Origin: Methylotenera sp. | GTDB taxonomy: Bacteria; Pseudomonadota; Gammaproteobacteria; Burkholderiales; Methylophilaceae | Direction of reading: 5' to 3' | DNA: 64,000 nucleotides | NCBI RefSeq assembly: GCF_029945705.1 | Contig: NZ_JAQSDC010000040.1 | Location: forward strand, 52,246 to 116,245 | In this document: positions 10,533-20,107 of the stretch, piece by piece | Layout: the number at the start of each line of letters is the position of its first letter | Numbering within the stretch: position 1 is the stretch's first letter | The notes under the pieces: model-generated | Told to the model about the DNA's origin: nothing | Databases searched by the model: none | Seen by the model: only the letters and a program-made list of their open reading frames with translations | Made by a program: the position numbers and the translations under genes

Positions 10533-10558
10533 ATTGATGTATTTAATAAGCTGCCTAT

Positions 10559-11662
10559 TTATCTCAATTTCAAACTAGCTAAACCAATCAACACCAACAT
10601 CATGCTGATAATCCAAAAGCGCACGACGACTTGTGTTTCTTTCCAACCTTTTTCTTCGTAGTGGTGATGCAATGGTGCCATTAAGAAAATGCGACGTCCG
10701 ACGCCATATCTCCTTTTGGTGTACTTGAAATACATCACTTGCACCGCTACCGAGAAGGTTTCCACCACAAACACGCCACCCATAATGAATAAAATGACTT
10801 CTTGACGAACAATGACTGCAACAATACCCAACGCTGCACCTAATGCCAGTGCGCCCACGTCGCCCATAAACACCTCGGCTGGATAAGCGTTAAACCACAA
10901 GAAACCAAGACCAGCACCAGCCATGGCGGCACAAAACACCATTAACTCACCTGCGCCCGCAACATACGGCACACCTAGGTATTTTGAAAAGTACAAATGC
11001 CCAGCTACGTAAGCAAAAATGCCCAATGCTCCCGCCACCATAACGGTTGGCAGAATTGCCAAGCCGTCTAAACCATCAGTTAAATTCACAGCATTGCTGC
11101 TACCCACCACCACTAAATAGGTCAGCACGATAAAACCTACTGCGCTTAAAGGCAGTACTAGGTGCTTAAAGAATGGAACGATAAGTGTAGTTTCCACAGA
11201 CGTGGTAGAGGTTTTGTACAAAAATACCGCTACAGCGATGCCAATCAAGCTTTGCCAAAAGAACTTCGCTTTTGCAGATAAGCCTTTTGGATTTTTGTAA
11301 ACCACTTTACGGTAATCATCTACCCAACCCACAGCGCCAAAACCTAGTGTTGTCGCTAACACAACCCATACAAAACGATTACTTAAATCTGCCCAGAGAA
11401 TGGTAGAGATTGCAATTGCAACCAGTATCAAGGCTCCGCCCATGGTTGGGGTTCCAGTTTTAATCAAATGCGTTTGTGGACCGTCATCACGTACCGCTTG
11501 ACCGACTTTATACTCAGTCAGTTTGCGTATCATGCTTGGACCAACGATAAATGAAATCGCTAAAGCAGTTAGTGTGGCTAATACAGCACGCAAAGTGATG
11601 TAATTGAATACATGGAATCCACGAATATCGTGTGACAGCCATTGTGCTAATGTAAGTAACAT
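10559..11662 (-). CDS. mraY: Phospho-N-acetylmuramoyl-pentapeptide-transferase MraY
   Basis: Integral membrane transferase (367 aa) producing lipid I from UDP-MurNAc-pentapeptide and undecaprenyl phosphate. About ten membrane helices. Catalytic landmarks are the first aspartate pair in VDDYRK (about residue 113), [10 protein letters not shown] (about 193), and the late loop with [11 protein letters not shown] (about 330-340). It starts directly after murF (stop and start adjacent). Length is normal. Confidence 0.98.
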   Translation of the reverse strand: MLLTLAQWLSHDIRGFHVFNYITLRAVLATLTALAISFIVGPSMIRKLTEYKVGQAVRDDGPQTHLIKTGTPTMGGALILVAIAISTILWADLSNRFVWVVLATTLGFGAVGWVDDYRKVVYKNPKGLSAKAKFFWQSLIGIAVAVFLYKTSTTSVETTLIVPFFKHLVLPLSAVGFIVLTYLVVVGSSNAVNLTDGLDGLAILPTVMVAGALGIFAYVAGHLYFSKYLGVPYVAGAGELMVFCAAMAGAGLGFLWFNAYPAEVFMGDVGALALGAALGIVAVIVRQEVILFIMGGVFVVETFSVAVQVMYFKYTKRRYGVGRRIFLMAPLHHHYEEKGWKETQVVVRFWIISMMLVLIGLASLKLR

Positions 11663-13039
11663 TTAGTGTCCCTCTCCACTTTTTACAGTTGAACTTTTTA
11701 TTATAATTTCATCCACCACACGCTCCATCGCCATAAAGCGTGAGCCTTTCACCAACACATTCACGCCCTGTTTCATCTGCTTAACCAAATCAGCAGTTAA
11801 TGCTTGAGGTGTTGAATAATGTCTTGCACCTTCACCAAAAGCTTTTGCGGTTTCCACACTCATTTCACCCAATAGATATAAGGCATTCAGACCACTTGTT
11901 CTAGCATAGCTACCAACCTCTGCATGCATTTCTGCCGCGTTATCTCCAAGCTCACCCATATCACCAAGTACCAATATTTTTTCACCTGGTATTGCCAACA
12001 ACACATCAACCGCCACCTTCATCGACATCGGGTTTGCGTTATAGGTATCGTCAATGACTAAAGCGCCGTTTAGCCCTGACTTTTGCTGTAAGCGGCCTTT
12101 GACACCCGCGTAATTTTCTAGCCCTGTTGCAATCGCTTGAAGTGTCGCACCCATTGCCAATGCCACTGTAGTTGCCGCGAGAGCATTCATTACGTTGTGT
12201 AAACCTGGGGTTGGTAGGCTTACTTTCACATCACCTAGTGGTGTTGTGATTTCAATATCACTCGCACTGGCTTGCAGTTGATATTGAGCAGTGACATCCG
12301 CTTTATTTTTAAGCCCAAATGTCATGATTTTGCGTTGACCAACTAAGCCCAGCCATAGCGGTGCAAAGACATCATCCGCGTTAATCACCGCGGTACCATC
12401 TGCAGCCAAGCCTTCAAATATTTCACCCTTAGCTTGCGCAATCGCTTCAAATGAACCAAGTTCGCCTATATGCGCATTGCCTGCGTTATTAATTAGCGCA
12501 ACTGTTGGCTCACCAATGTTAGATAAATAGCTGATTTCACCTGTGTGATTCATACCCATCTCAGCCACGGCATAACGATGTTGAGCATTCAACTTAAGCA
12601 AAGTAAGTGGCAAACCGATGTGGTTATTTAAGTTACCCACGGTGGCTAACACTTCATCAGACTGCTTGCATTCAGCCCTTAAAATTGAAGCCAACATTTC
12701 TTTAACGGTAGTTTTTCCGTTACTACCCGTTACCGCTGCAAGTGGAATGTCAAATTTGCTACGCCAATATGCCGCTAACTCGCCCAACGATTGGCAAGTG
12801 TCTTCAACCAATATGGCAGGCTGAACATTAAGGTTTTTATCTGAAATCAATACAGCAGCTGCGCCCTGAGCAATGGCTTGCGCAGCAAAGCTATGCCCAT
12901 CAAAGTTATCTCCCTTCAAGGCCACAAATAGCTGACCTTTGGTGACGTTGCGGCTATCTGTACCCACACTTGTGAATGCCAAGTCTGTGCCTAACAAGGT
13001 AGCTTTTATGGCTTTTGCAGCTTCGGATAGCAACATCAT
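11663..13039 (-). CDS. murF: UDP-MurNAc-tripeptide--D-alanyl-D-alanine ligase MurF
   Basis: Mur ligase (458 aa) joining D-Ala-D-Ala to the UDP-MurNAc-tripeptide. The P-loop GSNGKTTVKEM is at residues 105-115, and AVAEMGMNHTGEI (about 158-170) and DDTYNANP (about 330) are MurF hallmarks. It overlaps the murE stop by 4 nt and abuts mraY. Confidence 0.98.
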   Translation of the reverse strand: MMLLSEAAKAIKATLLGTDLAFTSVGTDSRNVTKGQLFVALKGDNFDGHSFAAQAIAQGAAAVLISDKNLNVQPAILVEDTCQSLGELAAYWRSKFDIPLAAVTGSNGKTTVKEMLASILRAECKQSDEVLATVGNLNNHIGLPLTLLKLNAQHRYAVAEMGMNHTGEISYLSNIGEPTVALINNAGNAHIGELGSFEAIAQAKGEIFEGLAADGTAVINADDVFAPLWLGLVGQRKIMTFGLKNKADVTAQYQLQASASDIEITTPLGDVKVSLPTPGLHNVMNALAATTVALAMGATLQAIATGLENYAGVKGRLQQKSGLNGALVIDDTYNANPMSMKVAVDVLLAIPGEKILVLGDMGELGDNAAEMHAEVGSYARTSGLNALYLLGEMSVETAKAFGEGARHYSTPQALTADLVKQMKQGVNVLVKGSRFMAMERVVDEIIIKSSTVKSGEGH

Positions 13040-14526
13040 ATTGCAGCTCCGTTTCTGGATTTTGCTTGATACTGTTTAAGTGCCGCTTGAGCAATCAGCG
13101 CATCATCAAACGGCTGCTTCACCCCTAAAATTTCCTGATAGTTTTCATGACCCTTACCAGCCACCAAAACAATATCCGCTGCATTTGCACCAAAAATCGC
13201 AGCGTGTATTGCATTAGCACGGTCACTATCAATCACATAGCCAGCCTTCATCTCACTGACGACGGCAGCAATAATGGTTGCTGGATTTTCACTACGTGGA
13301 TTATCTGAAGTCACATATACTTGATCTGCTAGTTTGCTGGCAATCTTACCCATTAGCTGACGCTTACCTGCATCACGGTCGCCACCACAGCCAAATACGC
13401 AGATTAATTTGGCAGGTTTTTCTGCTAAGTCGATCTGCTCTTTTAATGTGCTTAATACTTTTTCTAAGGCATCTGGCGTGTGCGCATAATCAATCACCAC
13501 TAAAGGCAACTCGCCACCACCGAATTGCTGCATACGCCCGAGAACAGGCTTGATTTTTGCAATAGCCTCTAACGCATCTGACAAACTTATTTTAAGTGCC
13601 AATAATGTTGCTAGCACCGCCAACACGTTATAGGCGTTAAACCGACCAAGCACTGGCGCGCTAAGAAGCGCATTGCCTTGTGGCGTATCTACCTGCATAG
13701 TTAAACCTGCATCATGCAACTTCAACTCACTGCCTTGCACATCTGCACTCGTTAAGCCGTATGTCAAATATGACTTTGCTTGCGCTTTCAACGTACTTGC
13801 TAACGATTGTCCAAACACATCATCTGCATTGACTACCGCCGTGCTTAAACCTTCCCAAGCAAATAGTTTCTGCTTGGCGGCGGCATAAGCCTCCATGGTT
13901 TGGTGATAATCCAAATGGTCACGGCTTAAATTGGTAAGCACAGCGACATCAAACTTCACGCCATTCACGCGACCTTGATCTAAACCGTGCGATGAAACCT
14001 CCATCGCAACCGCATCTGCCTGCTGCTCAACATAATCAGCCAACATCGCTTGCAACAATATGGCATCTGGCGTGGTATTAGCGGCCTCAGTTTGAGCGTC
14101 TAAAAAACCATTACCTATCGTACCCAACACCGCTGTTTTCTTGCCTAACAATGACAAACATTGCGCAATCCATTGGCTCACCGAAGTTTTACCATTCGTA
14201 CCAGTCACACCAATCATAGTTAATTGGCTTGATGGATTTTGATAAAACTCTGCCGCAATAATGCCTGCTTGCTGTTTTAAATCTTGCACAGCGAGGTTAG
14301 CCACTTGACTATTACTATTCTCAGCACTATTCCAACCATCATTCCAAGCAAAACCTTCTTGCTCCCAAACCACAGCCGCAGCACCAGCTTGTATGGCTTG
14401 AGCAATGTGTTGGCGACCATCGTTATGCGCCCCTGGATATGCCAAGAACAGTGAACCTGTTTGCACTTTTCTGCTATCGGCAGTGATAGAAGTGAATGAT
14501 TGATTTAATGAAGAGAGAATACTCAC
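13036..14526 (-). CDS. murE: UDP-MurNAc-L-Ala-D-Glu--2,6-diaminopimelate ligase MurE
   Basis: Mur ligase (496 aa) adding the third stem-peptide residue. P-loop GTNGKTS at 109-115. The DNPR motif inside TSDNPRSENP (about 408) is the known specificity signature for meso-diaminopimelate rather than lysine, so the cell wall should be of the Gram-negative DAP type. It overlaps ftsI and murF by 4 nt each. Confidence 0.97.
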   Translation of the reverse strand: MSILSSLNQSFTSITADSRKVQTGSLFLAYPGAHNDGRQHIAQAIQAGAAAVVWEQEGFAWNDGWNSAENSNSQVANLAVQDLKQQAGIIAAEFYQNPSSQLTMIGVTGTNGKTSVSQWIAQCLSLLGKKTAVLGTIGNGFLDAQTEAANTTPDAILLQAMLADYVEQQADAVAMEVSSHGLDQGRVNGVKFDVAVLTNLSRDHLDYHQTMEAYAAAKQKLFAWEGLSTAVVNADDVFGQSLASTLKAQAKSYLTYGLTSADVQGSELKLHDAGLTMQVDTPQGNALLSAPVLGRFNAYNVLAVLATLLALKISLSDALEAIAKIKPVLGRMQQFGGGELPLVVIDYAHTPDALEKVLSTLKEQIDLAEKPAKLICVFGCGGDRDAGKRQLMGKIASKLADQVYVTSDNPRSENPATIIAAVVSEMKAGYVIDSDRANAIHAAIFGANAADIVLVAGKGHENYQEILGVKQPFDDALIAQAALKQYQAKSRNGAAI

Positions 14527-16283
14527 ATCCCCTCCTTAGCATCTTCAGCATTACTTTCAAGCACCACATTATTATCTGGCGCATCTTGCGGCACAGCGAA
14601 CAAGCGCAAAGTGTCTGCCATAATGTTGCTAAATACTGGTGCGGCTACCGTACCGCCATAATATGAGCCGTTACTTGGCTCATCAATCATCACCGCTATA
14701 ATAAAACGTGGATTAGATGCAGGTGCCAACCCAACAAATGAGGCTACGTATTTTTTCTCTTCGTAACCATGGGCACCCACTTTGTGCGCCGTACCTGTTT
14801 TACCACCAACTCGGTAGCCCAACACTTGCGCCTTAACTGCTGTACCACCAGGTTGCACAACTAACTCCAACATGTCTTTGACGCTATTTGCTGTAGCCGC
14901 TGAAAATACTTGCTGACCAATTGGCGCTTCATTAATCTTAAGTAACGATATAGGACGCAACTCGCCTTCATTAGCAAATACGGTATACAACCTAGCTAAC
15001 TGCAACAAAGTCAAACTGATACCATGCCCAAAAGACATGGTTGCCATTTCAATAGGACGCCATGTTTTATAAGGGCGCAATCTACCAGTGGCTTCACCAG
15101 GGAAACCTACACCTTCCACATGCCCCAAGCCAAGCTCGTTGTATACATTCCACATAAACTGCTTATCTAAAGTGAGGGCAATTTTAGAAGCGCCTACGTT
15201 TGAAGATTTTTGTATCACCTGAGCAACAGTTAAAATTCCCTCTACATGCGCATCATGAATTGTAGCTGGACCTATACTTAATGTACCAGGCGCAGTTTGA
15301 ATTTTAGTATCTGGCGTATATTGACCAGATTCAAGTGCCGCCGCCGCAGTGACTGGCTTCAATGTAGAGCCTGGCTCAAACGTATCAACAATCGCCCGAT
15401 TGCGAGTTTTACCCTTGATATTCACAGGATTGTTTGGGTTATAGGTCGGCACATTCGTCATCGCCAACACTTCACCTGTTTTGGCATCTAACACAATCGC
15501 CGCACCGGCTGCTGCCTTATTAGCCTCAACAGCTTTAACTAATTCGCGATGGGCAATATATTGAATTCTAAGATCTAACGCCAACGAAATATCACGACCA
15601 TCTTGCGGTACTTTTACAGCTTGCAAGTCTTCGATAATATGACCAGACCTATCCTTAATGACGCGGCGACTACCATCCACGCCAGAAAGCGGACCATTCA
15701 TCGCCAGCTCATAGCCCTCAAGCCCTCTATCGCCCGTGCCTTTATCATCTGGCCCAGTGAAGCCAACCATGTGCGCAGTGACATCACCCGCTGGGTAATA
15801 ACGCTTGTATTCACGCTGCAGCTCTATTCCAGGAATGCCAAGCTTCATTACCTTTGCCGCTAACTCAGGGGAAATACGGCGTTTTAAATAAACAAACTCA
15901 CGCTCATCATTGGCTAACTTTTTCTTAACTTCATCAAGCTTTAAATTCAACAACGCTGCAACTTGTTTGGTTTGAGCAGCATCAATCACCACATCTGGAG
16001 GGCTTGCCCACACGGATTCCACTGGCGTACTGATAGCCAATAGTTCGCCATGTCTATCCGTTATTTTTCCGCGCTGAGAAGTTAACACAAGGTTACGGCT
16101 ATAACGTGCATCACCTTTTTCTTGTAAGAATTTCTTGTGGATGCTTTGTAAATAAACGCCTCGTCCCAGCAAAGCCACAAAACCCGACAATACCGCAATC
16201 AGCAATACGCGGCGGCGCCATGCAGGCAACTTCACCACAATAGGCGCAGCGATGGATGATCGATTGATGGAGCGAAAAGCCAT
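14523..16283 (-). CDS. ftsI: Septal transpeptidase FtsI (PBP3)
   Basis: Class B penicillin-binding protein (586 aa) that cross-links septal peptidoglycan with FtsW. One N-terminal membrane anchor (about residues 25-43), a non-catalytic dimerisation domain, then a transpeptidase domain with the three active-site motifs: STLK (Ser306-Lys309), SSN (360-362) and KTGT (495-498). All catalytic residues are present. Start overlaps the ftsL stop and stop overlaps the murE start. Confidence 0.98.
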   Translation of the reverse strand: MAFRSINRSSIAAPIVVKLPAWRRRVLLIAVLSGFVALLGRGVYLQSIHKKFLQEKGDARYSRNLVLTSQRGKITDRHGELLAISTPVESVWASPPDVVIDAAQTKQVAALLNLKLDEVKKKLANDEREFVYLKRRISPELAAKVMKLGIPGIELQREYKRYYPAGDVTAHMVGFTGPDDKGTGDRGLEGYELAMNGPLSGVDGSRRVIKDRSGHIIEDLQAVKVPQDGRDISLALDLRIQYIAHRELVKAVEANKAAAGAAIVLDAKTGEVLAMTNVPTYNPNNPVNIKGKTRNRAIVDTFEPGSTLKPVTAAAALESGQYTPDTKIQTAPGTLSIGPATIHDAHVEGILTVAQVIQKSSNVGASKIALTLDKQFMWNVYNELGLGHVEGVGFPGEATGRLRPYKTWRPIEMATMSFGHGISLTLLQLARLYTVFANEGELRPISLLKINEAPIGQQVFSAATANSVKDMLELVVQPGGTAVKAQVLGYRVGGKTGTAHKVGAHGYEEKKYVASFVGLAPASNPRFIIAVMIDEPSNGSYYGGTVAAPVFSNIMADTLRLFAVPQDAPDNNVVLESNAEDAKEGM

Positions 16284-16639
16284 TAAGGCGTCACCCCGTT
16301 TGGCTGGGTTGATTGCGTTGCTGGCTGCACTACTGATGACTGCACTTCAGTTGACTGCATTACAGCTGCTTGCATATCTGCCGTTGAAATCACTTGCACA
16401 CGCTTAGCATCTGGCACTTGCATTTGCATTTGCTGCGATGCAATTTGCTCAATGCGCGAGTGCATCGCCCAAGTACTTTGCTCAAGCTGCAACTGACCAT
16501 ATTCTTGCTCAGTTTGTTTTGCAGCTTGGTTTGCGCGCTCTAATTCTATATAAAGATTACGCGCTTTGTGCTGTGAATTCACTAGCCCTAAAGCCGAGAA
16601 CATCAACGCAAAAAATAAAATGAGATTTAAACGCGTCAT
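16283..16639 (-). CDS. ftsL: Cell division protein FtsL
   Basis: Small bitopic division protein (118 aa): one membrane helix (about residues 4-20), then a heptad-like coiled-coil region (about 30-70) that pairs with FtsB. The last 30 residues are rich in Ser, Gln and Val and look unstructured, a longer tail than in many FtsL proteins. Identification rests on size, topology and position between rsmH and ftsI, because FtsL sequences are poorly conserved. It overlaps both neighbours. Confidence 0.92.
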   Translation of the reverse strand: MTRLNLILFFALMFSALGLVNSQHKARNLYIELERANQAAKQTEQEYGQLQLEQSTWAMHSRIEQIASQQMQMQVPDAKRVQVISTADMQAAVMQSTEVQSSVVQPATQSTQPNGVTP

Positions 16640-17700
16640 GCTACGTGAGTTCTTTCAGCCACACGCAGCACCGCGCTTCGTGAGCGCGGATTTGCTTTAA
16701 CTTCTTTAACACTTGGCTTAATTGTTTTGCCCACACCCTGCATTTTTGGCTGTGGTAAATCTGCTGCACGTACTGGAAAGTTAGCAGGCAAGTCATCGCG
16801 ATTCGCTTGATCGCGAATAAACTGCTTCACAATACGGTCTTCTAGCGAATGGAAACTAATCACCGCTAATCGACCCTGTGGCGCTAACAGTGCCAAACAT
16901 TGCGGCATCGTTAACGATAACTCCTCAAGCTCTTGATTGACGAAAATCCGTAAAGCTTGAAATGTACGCGTTGCGGGGTTCTGCCCAGGCTCAAACCGCG
17001 TGACTGCCCCTGCCACGACCTTGGCAAGTTGCCCTGTAGTGGTGATGGCGCGCCCGTCATTGCGCTCCGTAATAATCGCCCTTGCAATCTGCTTAGCAAA
17101 CCGTTCTTCACCATAATTTTTTATAACCTCCCCTAAATACTGCTCCGTTGTATTGGCTAGAAAATCTGCCGCTGTTTGCCCACTACTTTGATCCATGCGC
17201 ATATCCAGCGGCGCATCGTACCTAAAACTAAAACCTCGGCTTGCATCATCGATTTGCGGTGATGAAATACCTAAATCCAGCAAAATACCGTCTACTTTTG
17301 AAATACCCATTTCGTTCAGCTCGGCCTGCATAGCCGCAAAATGGCTATGTACCATGCTAAAACGTGGATCTGTAATTTCCTTACTTGATTCAATCGCCTT
17401 CAAATCACGATCAAACGCAATCAAACGGCCTTTTTCGCCAAGCTGTTCTAATATTTTTCTGGAATGTCCGCCGCGACCAAATGTGCCGTCCACATAAACG
17501 CCATCCGCTTTAATATCAAGCGCCTGCACAGCTTCTTCTAGCAGTACAGTAATATGGGAGTTTGGATTGGCGGTTAATTCGGACACTTCTGTTTGCTGCT
17601 TTTCTAAATTTAAAGCGCCTTTTGCAGACGCTTTTTTTGGTGACGTTTCTTTTAAAGACGGTGAGGCTGTGGTGGGCGCGCTGTTCACGCCCTTAATCAC
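16636..17700 (-). CDS. rsmH: 16S rRNA (cytosine1402-N4)-methyltransferase RsmH (MraW)
   Basis: SAM-dependent methyltransferase modifying C1402 of 16S rRNA. Motifs: [10 protein letters not shown] at the start of the conserved region, [11 protein letters not shown] for SAM binding, [15 protein letters not shown], and [14 protein letters not shown] near the end. The chosen start is the GTG at 17698-17700, which overlaps the mraZ stop (GTGA) and has GAGGG about 10 nt upstream; it gives 354 aa. The first 45 residues are low-complexity (Ser, Thr, Lys, Ala) and outside the family fold. An in-frame GTG at 17586 gives 316 aa, close to the usual family length, but has no clear ribosome-binding site. 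The frame is open further upstream into mraZ, which is unlikely to be used. Confidence 0.93.
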   Translation of the reverse strand: MIKGVNSAPTTASPSLKETSPKKASAKGALNLEKQQTEVSELTANPNSHITVLLEEAVQALDIKADGVYVDGTFGRGGHSRKILEQLGEKGRLIAFDRDLKAIESSKEITDPRFSMVHSHFAAMQAELNEMGISKVDGILLDLGISSPQIDDASRGFSFRYDAPLDMRMDQSSGQTAADFLANTTEQYLGEVIKNYGEERFAKQIARAIITERNDGRAITTTGQLAKVVAGAVTRFEPGQNPATRTFQALRIFVNQELEELSLTMPQCLALLAPQGRLAVISFHSLEDRIVKQFIRDQANRDDLPANFPVRAADLPQPKMQGVGKTIKPSVKEVKANPRSRSAVLRVAERTHVA

Positions 17701-18143
17701 AGCGAGAAGCCCTCGAGTTCTGATGGCATAGAGAAGTTGTCGTCTTGCATCACTTGCGCCAGTTGCGCGCGCCAAGCTTCCATATTCCACAATTCAAAGT
17801 GACTGCCTTGGCCTACCAACATCACTTCTTTATCCAAGCCTGCAAAATCACGCAATACAGGTGACACCAACATACGTCCAGCGCTATCCATTGCCACATC
17901 TTCCGCATACCCAACCAACAAACGCTGTAAAGCACTTGATTGCTTATCGAATGATGACAACGCCATCATCTTGGCTTGAATCGGCTCCCAAGCTGGCTGC
18001 GGATACAATAACAAGCAGCGATGCGGATGCGCGGTCAACACCAAATCACCAGCACATTGAAGCTGCAAAGCCTCTCTGTGCTTAGTTGGTACTGCTAATC
18101 TGCCTTTAGCATCCAAACTTAATGATGTCGCGCCGCGAAACAT
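17697..18143 (-). CDS. mraZ: Transcriptional regulator MraZ
   Basis: Small DNA-binding protein (148 aa) with two AbrB/SpoVT-like halves, each carrying the DxxGR(L/M) element (DAKGRLAVP near residue 11, [10 protein letters not shown] near residue 86). It forms ring-shaped oligomers and regulates the dcw operon it heads. The promoter region contains its expected binding repeats. The ribosome-binding site is weak (AGG about 14 nt before the ATG). It is the first gene of the cluster, as in E. coli. Confidence 0.96.
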   Translation of the reverse strand: MFRGATSLSLDAKGRLAVPTKHREALQLQCAGDLVLTAHPHRCLLLYPQPAWEPIQAKMMALSSFDKQSSALQRLLVGYAEDVAMDSAGRMLVSPVLRDFAGLDKEVMLVGQGSHFELWNMEAWRAQLAQVMQDDNFSMPSELEGFSL

Positions 18144-18259
18144 GTTTAAATAATTAACCTAAAATGGTCGCCATAAAATATGGCAAAAAATATAATGAAA
18201 AAAGTGAGGGACTTCCAACTGCCCTTAGCCTCAGTTAGAAATAGGTTTAAGTAGAAATC

Positions 18260-18284
18260 TCCACAAAACCCCACTTTTCCCCAC
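18260..18284 (-). promoter_or_regulatory. MraZ operator (three 10-bp-spaced GTGGG repeats)
   Basis: Read on the minus strand: GTGGG, 5 nt, GTGGG, 5 nt, GTGGA. This matches the known MraZ recognition pattern of TGGG-type repeats with 5-bp spacers, one per helical turn. It begins about 8 nt after the -10 box of the candidate mraZ promoter, so bound MraZ would cover the transcription start and early transcribed region, consistent with autorepression. Confidence 0.85.
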
Positions 18285-18292
18285 TAAGATGA

Positions 18293-18321
18293 ACTATAGA
18301 TAAAAAAATAGGGCAATGCAA
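18293..18321 (-). promoter_or_regulatory. Candidate promoter of the dcw operon
   Basis: Minus strand: TTGCAT, 17-bp spacer, TATAGT. The -10 matches five of six consensus bases; the -35 is weaker (three of six). The predicted start falls just before the MraZ repeats. A second, less attractive candidate (TTGGAA, 18 bp, TATATT) lies at 18189-18218, downstream of the operator. Confidence 0.6.
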
Positions 18322-18326
18322 GCCCT
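18302..18326 (-). terminator. Hairpin with T tract, overlapping the dcw promoter
   Basis: Minus strand: AGGGC, 7-nt loop, GCCCT, then A and seven T. The short stem followed by a T run resembles an intrinsic terminator for transcription from rnpB, although it lies about 190 nt past the mature RNA end. The loop contains the proposed -35 box of the mraZ promoter. Confidence 0.45.
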
Positions 18327-18516
18327 TTCTTACTATTTTTTCTTTATATCTCAATGACTTAGCGCATTTTCATGCTAAAAATAATATCGTTATAAATTAA
18401 GCACATACGAAATTAAGTGAATGTAGATTATAAGAACAATGATGAAAGCGATTGAATTGTAATTGGCAAGCAAATTACATGCGGGATTAGCCGAGAAAAT
18501 AACGCAATAAAGGATT
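18327..18516. other. Gap between the dcw promoter and rnpB
   Basis: With the preceding regulatory segment this makes 373 bp without a protein gene between mraZ and rnpB. I see no open reading frame or second convincing promoter here; it is AT-rich and may simply be the transcribed 3' trailer of rnpB. Confidence 0.4.
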
Positions 18517-18867
18517 GAAGCTGGCCGATAAGCCGGGTTCTGTTTGCGTCTTGCAACGCACGACAGTCATTCATCTAGGCGTACAATTACTTGCACGCTC
18601 AAGCAACCTACCCGCTAGCAGCGCGAACCACGCCTTATTACACCAAGGATTAACCTCAGAGTAAAGTGCTAGCCTATTTGGTCTTGCTGCGAATGGAGGT
18701 TACCGCGTTTCACCGTAACTAAATACGCTCGTCTCTGTGGCCCTATTCCGCGCCTTATACTCAGTTACCCAAGCTTTCAACGTACGGCCGTTAGCCGTCA
18801 TCCCGCTCTATGCAGCCCGGACTTTCCTCCCCTCACCTACGTGAGCGGCGACTGTCTAGCCAGCTTC
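18517..18867 (-). ncRNA. rnpB: RNase P RNA (class A)
   Basis: About 351 nt. The two ends are complementary (GAAGCTGGC at the 5' end, GGCCAGCTTC at the 3' end), forming P1. The universally conserved 5' P4 segment GAGGAAAGTCCGGGC and the 3' partner region around CAGAACCCGGCTTATCGG are present. This is the catalytic RNA that matures tRNA 5' ends, assembled with RnpA. The ends given are those of the paired P1 helix. Confidence 0.95.
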
Positions 18868-18874
18868 AATATGC

Positions 18875-18883
18875 ATTTTAACA
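18875..18883 (-). promoter_or_regulatory. Extended -10 promoter of rnpB
   Basis: Minus strand TGTTAAAAT, an extended -10 (TGn plus TAAAAT), ends 8 nt before the first base of the RNase P RNA, the right distance for a start at 18867. No good -35 box is visible, which is compatible with the extended -10. Confidence 0.5.
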
Positions 18884-18956
18884 TGCCTCAGGATGCAATC
18901 CTTAAACAATCTAGAGCAGTTATAATGCATCAATCAAATAACTACTATAGTTAATC

Positions 18957-19652
18957 ATGCCACTAGAAAAAGTCGGACAACTTGATGCTTCATGGCAAGC
19001 AGTGATTGGTGAGGAATTCGATAAACCTTATATGCAAGCTTTGCGCGCTTTTTTAAAACAAGAAAAAGCAAATGGGAAAATCACATTTCCACCTAGCCAA
19101 TTGATTTTTAATGCATTTAATCACACGCCTTTTGATAAAGTGCGAGTAGTCATTATTGGTCAAGACCCCTACCATGGCCAAGATAAAGAACAACCTCAAG
19201 CACACGGCTTAAGCTTTTCAGTGCCTGCAGGCGCGGCTTTACCACCTTCACTGAAGAATATTTTTAAAGAAATTGAAGCAGACATAGGCGTAAAAATGAG
19301 CAACAAAGGTGACCTAACACCATGGGCGAATCAAGGTGTATTGCTCTTAAACGCGACACTAACCGTTGAAATGGCAAATGCGGGCTCACATCAAAAACGT
19401 GGCTGGGAAACCTTTACCGACGCCGCAATTGCCGCTTTAAATGCACACCATGAAGGATTAGTATTTGTGCTATGGGGCAGCTATGCGCAGAAAAAAGGGG
19501 AAATAATAGACCCGAAAAAACATTTGGTACTTAAGTCAACGCACCCCTCGCCTTTATCTGCGCACCGCGGATTTTTTGGCAACCATCAATTTTCTAAGAT
19601 TAATGAATACTTAAGCAAGCATGGACAAACCCCGATTGAATGGCAGCTTTAA
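18957..19652 (+). CDS. ung: Uracil-DNA glycosylase
   Basis: Family-1 uracil-DNA glycosylase (231 aa), first step of base excision repair of deaminated cytosine. Active-site motif GQDPYHG (about residues 64-70) and the DNA-intercalation loop HPSPLSAHRGF (about 200-210) are intact. Divergent from rnpB with about 90 bp between; TATAAT at 18921-18926 is a possible -10. The AAACTACAG after the stop begins the repeat-rich gap. Confidence 0.98.
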   Translation: MPLEKVGQLDASWQAVIGEEFDKPYMQALRAFLKQEKANGKITFPPSQLIFNAFNHTPFDKVRVVIIGQDPYHGQDKEQPQAHGLSFSVPAGAALPPSLKNIFKEIEADIGVKMSNKGDLTPWANQGVLLLNATLTVEMANAGSHQKRGWETFTDAAIAALNAHHEGLVFVLWGSYAQKKGEIIDPKKHLVLKSTHPSPLSAHRGFFGNHQFSKINEYLSKHGQTPIEWQL

Positions 19653-19695
19653 ACTACAGTTAAAACTTGCCACTTAATTATTAAGCACGCTACCC

Positions 19696-19722
19696 GTCAT
19701 TCCCGCGCAGGCGGGAATCTAG
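19696..19722 (+). repeat. REP-type palindromic repeat, copy 1
   Basis: GTCATTCCCGCGCAGGCGGG followed by AATCTAG: a short GC-rich palindrome (TTCCCGC-GCAG-GCGGGAA) inside an AT-rich genome. It is the left half of an inverted pair with 19779-19806. This sequence type is a common dispersed intergenic repeat of proteobacteria, usually moved by REP-associated transposases; no transposase is present here. Confidence 0.8.
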
Positions 19723-19778
19723 GCGGCGCGGATTATTGCAATCTATCAATCAACCATCATTCATGACCACCATCAAAA

Positions 19779-19806
19779 CTGGATTCCCGCCTACGCGGGA
19801 ATGACG
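19779..19806 (-). repeat. REP-type palindromic repeat, copy 2 (inverted)
   Basis: CTGGATTCCCGCCTACGCGG then GAATGACG, the near-exact reverse complement of copy 1. The pair, 56 bp apart, could fold into one long cruciform or act as a bidirectional transcript-end structure after ung. Confidence 0.8.
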
Positions 19807-19868
19807 AATGAGAGAATTTGAAATAAACCACCAACCATGAAAACTCAACGCTGCTTTTGACTTTAAGT

Positions 19869-20042
19869 CCCCTGCTACCGCGCCTGTTCTGCTGAGTTTC
19901 ATGGGAGCTTTCGGCAAGCGGCTGTTTGAGCGCAGCGAGTTACCGATTGCCGCCCATGAAGCTAAGCAGAATAGGAATCAAGCGGCAGGGGGTAGCCTTT
20001 TCTTTGGTTACTATCTTTTGGCTAAGCAAAAGAAAGAAACTC
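19869..20042. repeat. Large imperfect inverted repeat, probable dispersed element
   Basis: Arms at about 19869-19905 and 19953-19992 are imperfect reverse complements (shared runs include TTCTGCT and TTCATGGG), enclosing a core with its own CGGCAA/TTGCCG pair. It is followed by a second small hairpin around TCTTTTGGCTAAGCAAAAGA (20007-20028). GC content exceeds the surroundings. With the REP pair it fills the 455-bp gap between ung and the next gene. No protein gene is visible in it. It looks like a structured mobile repeat; other genomic copies cannot be seen in this window. Confidence 0.6.
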
Positions 20043-20107
20043 GTATGTCGCGCGAAAGCGGCCACTTAGAATAAAACGCAATGCATTTCAGTTACTGCAT
20101 CCTCACG

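Noticed and set aside
17701..17790. Upstream extension of rsmH into mraZ
   Set aside because: Would overlap mraZ by 94 nt; the GTGA junction start is simpler and has a ribosome-binding site.
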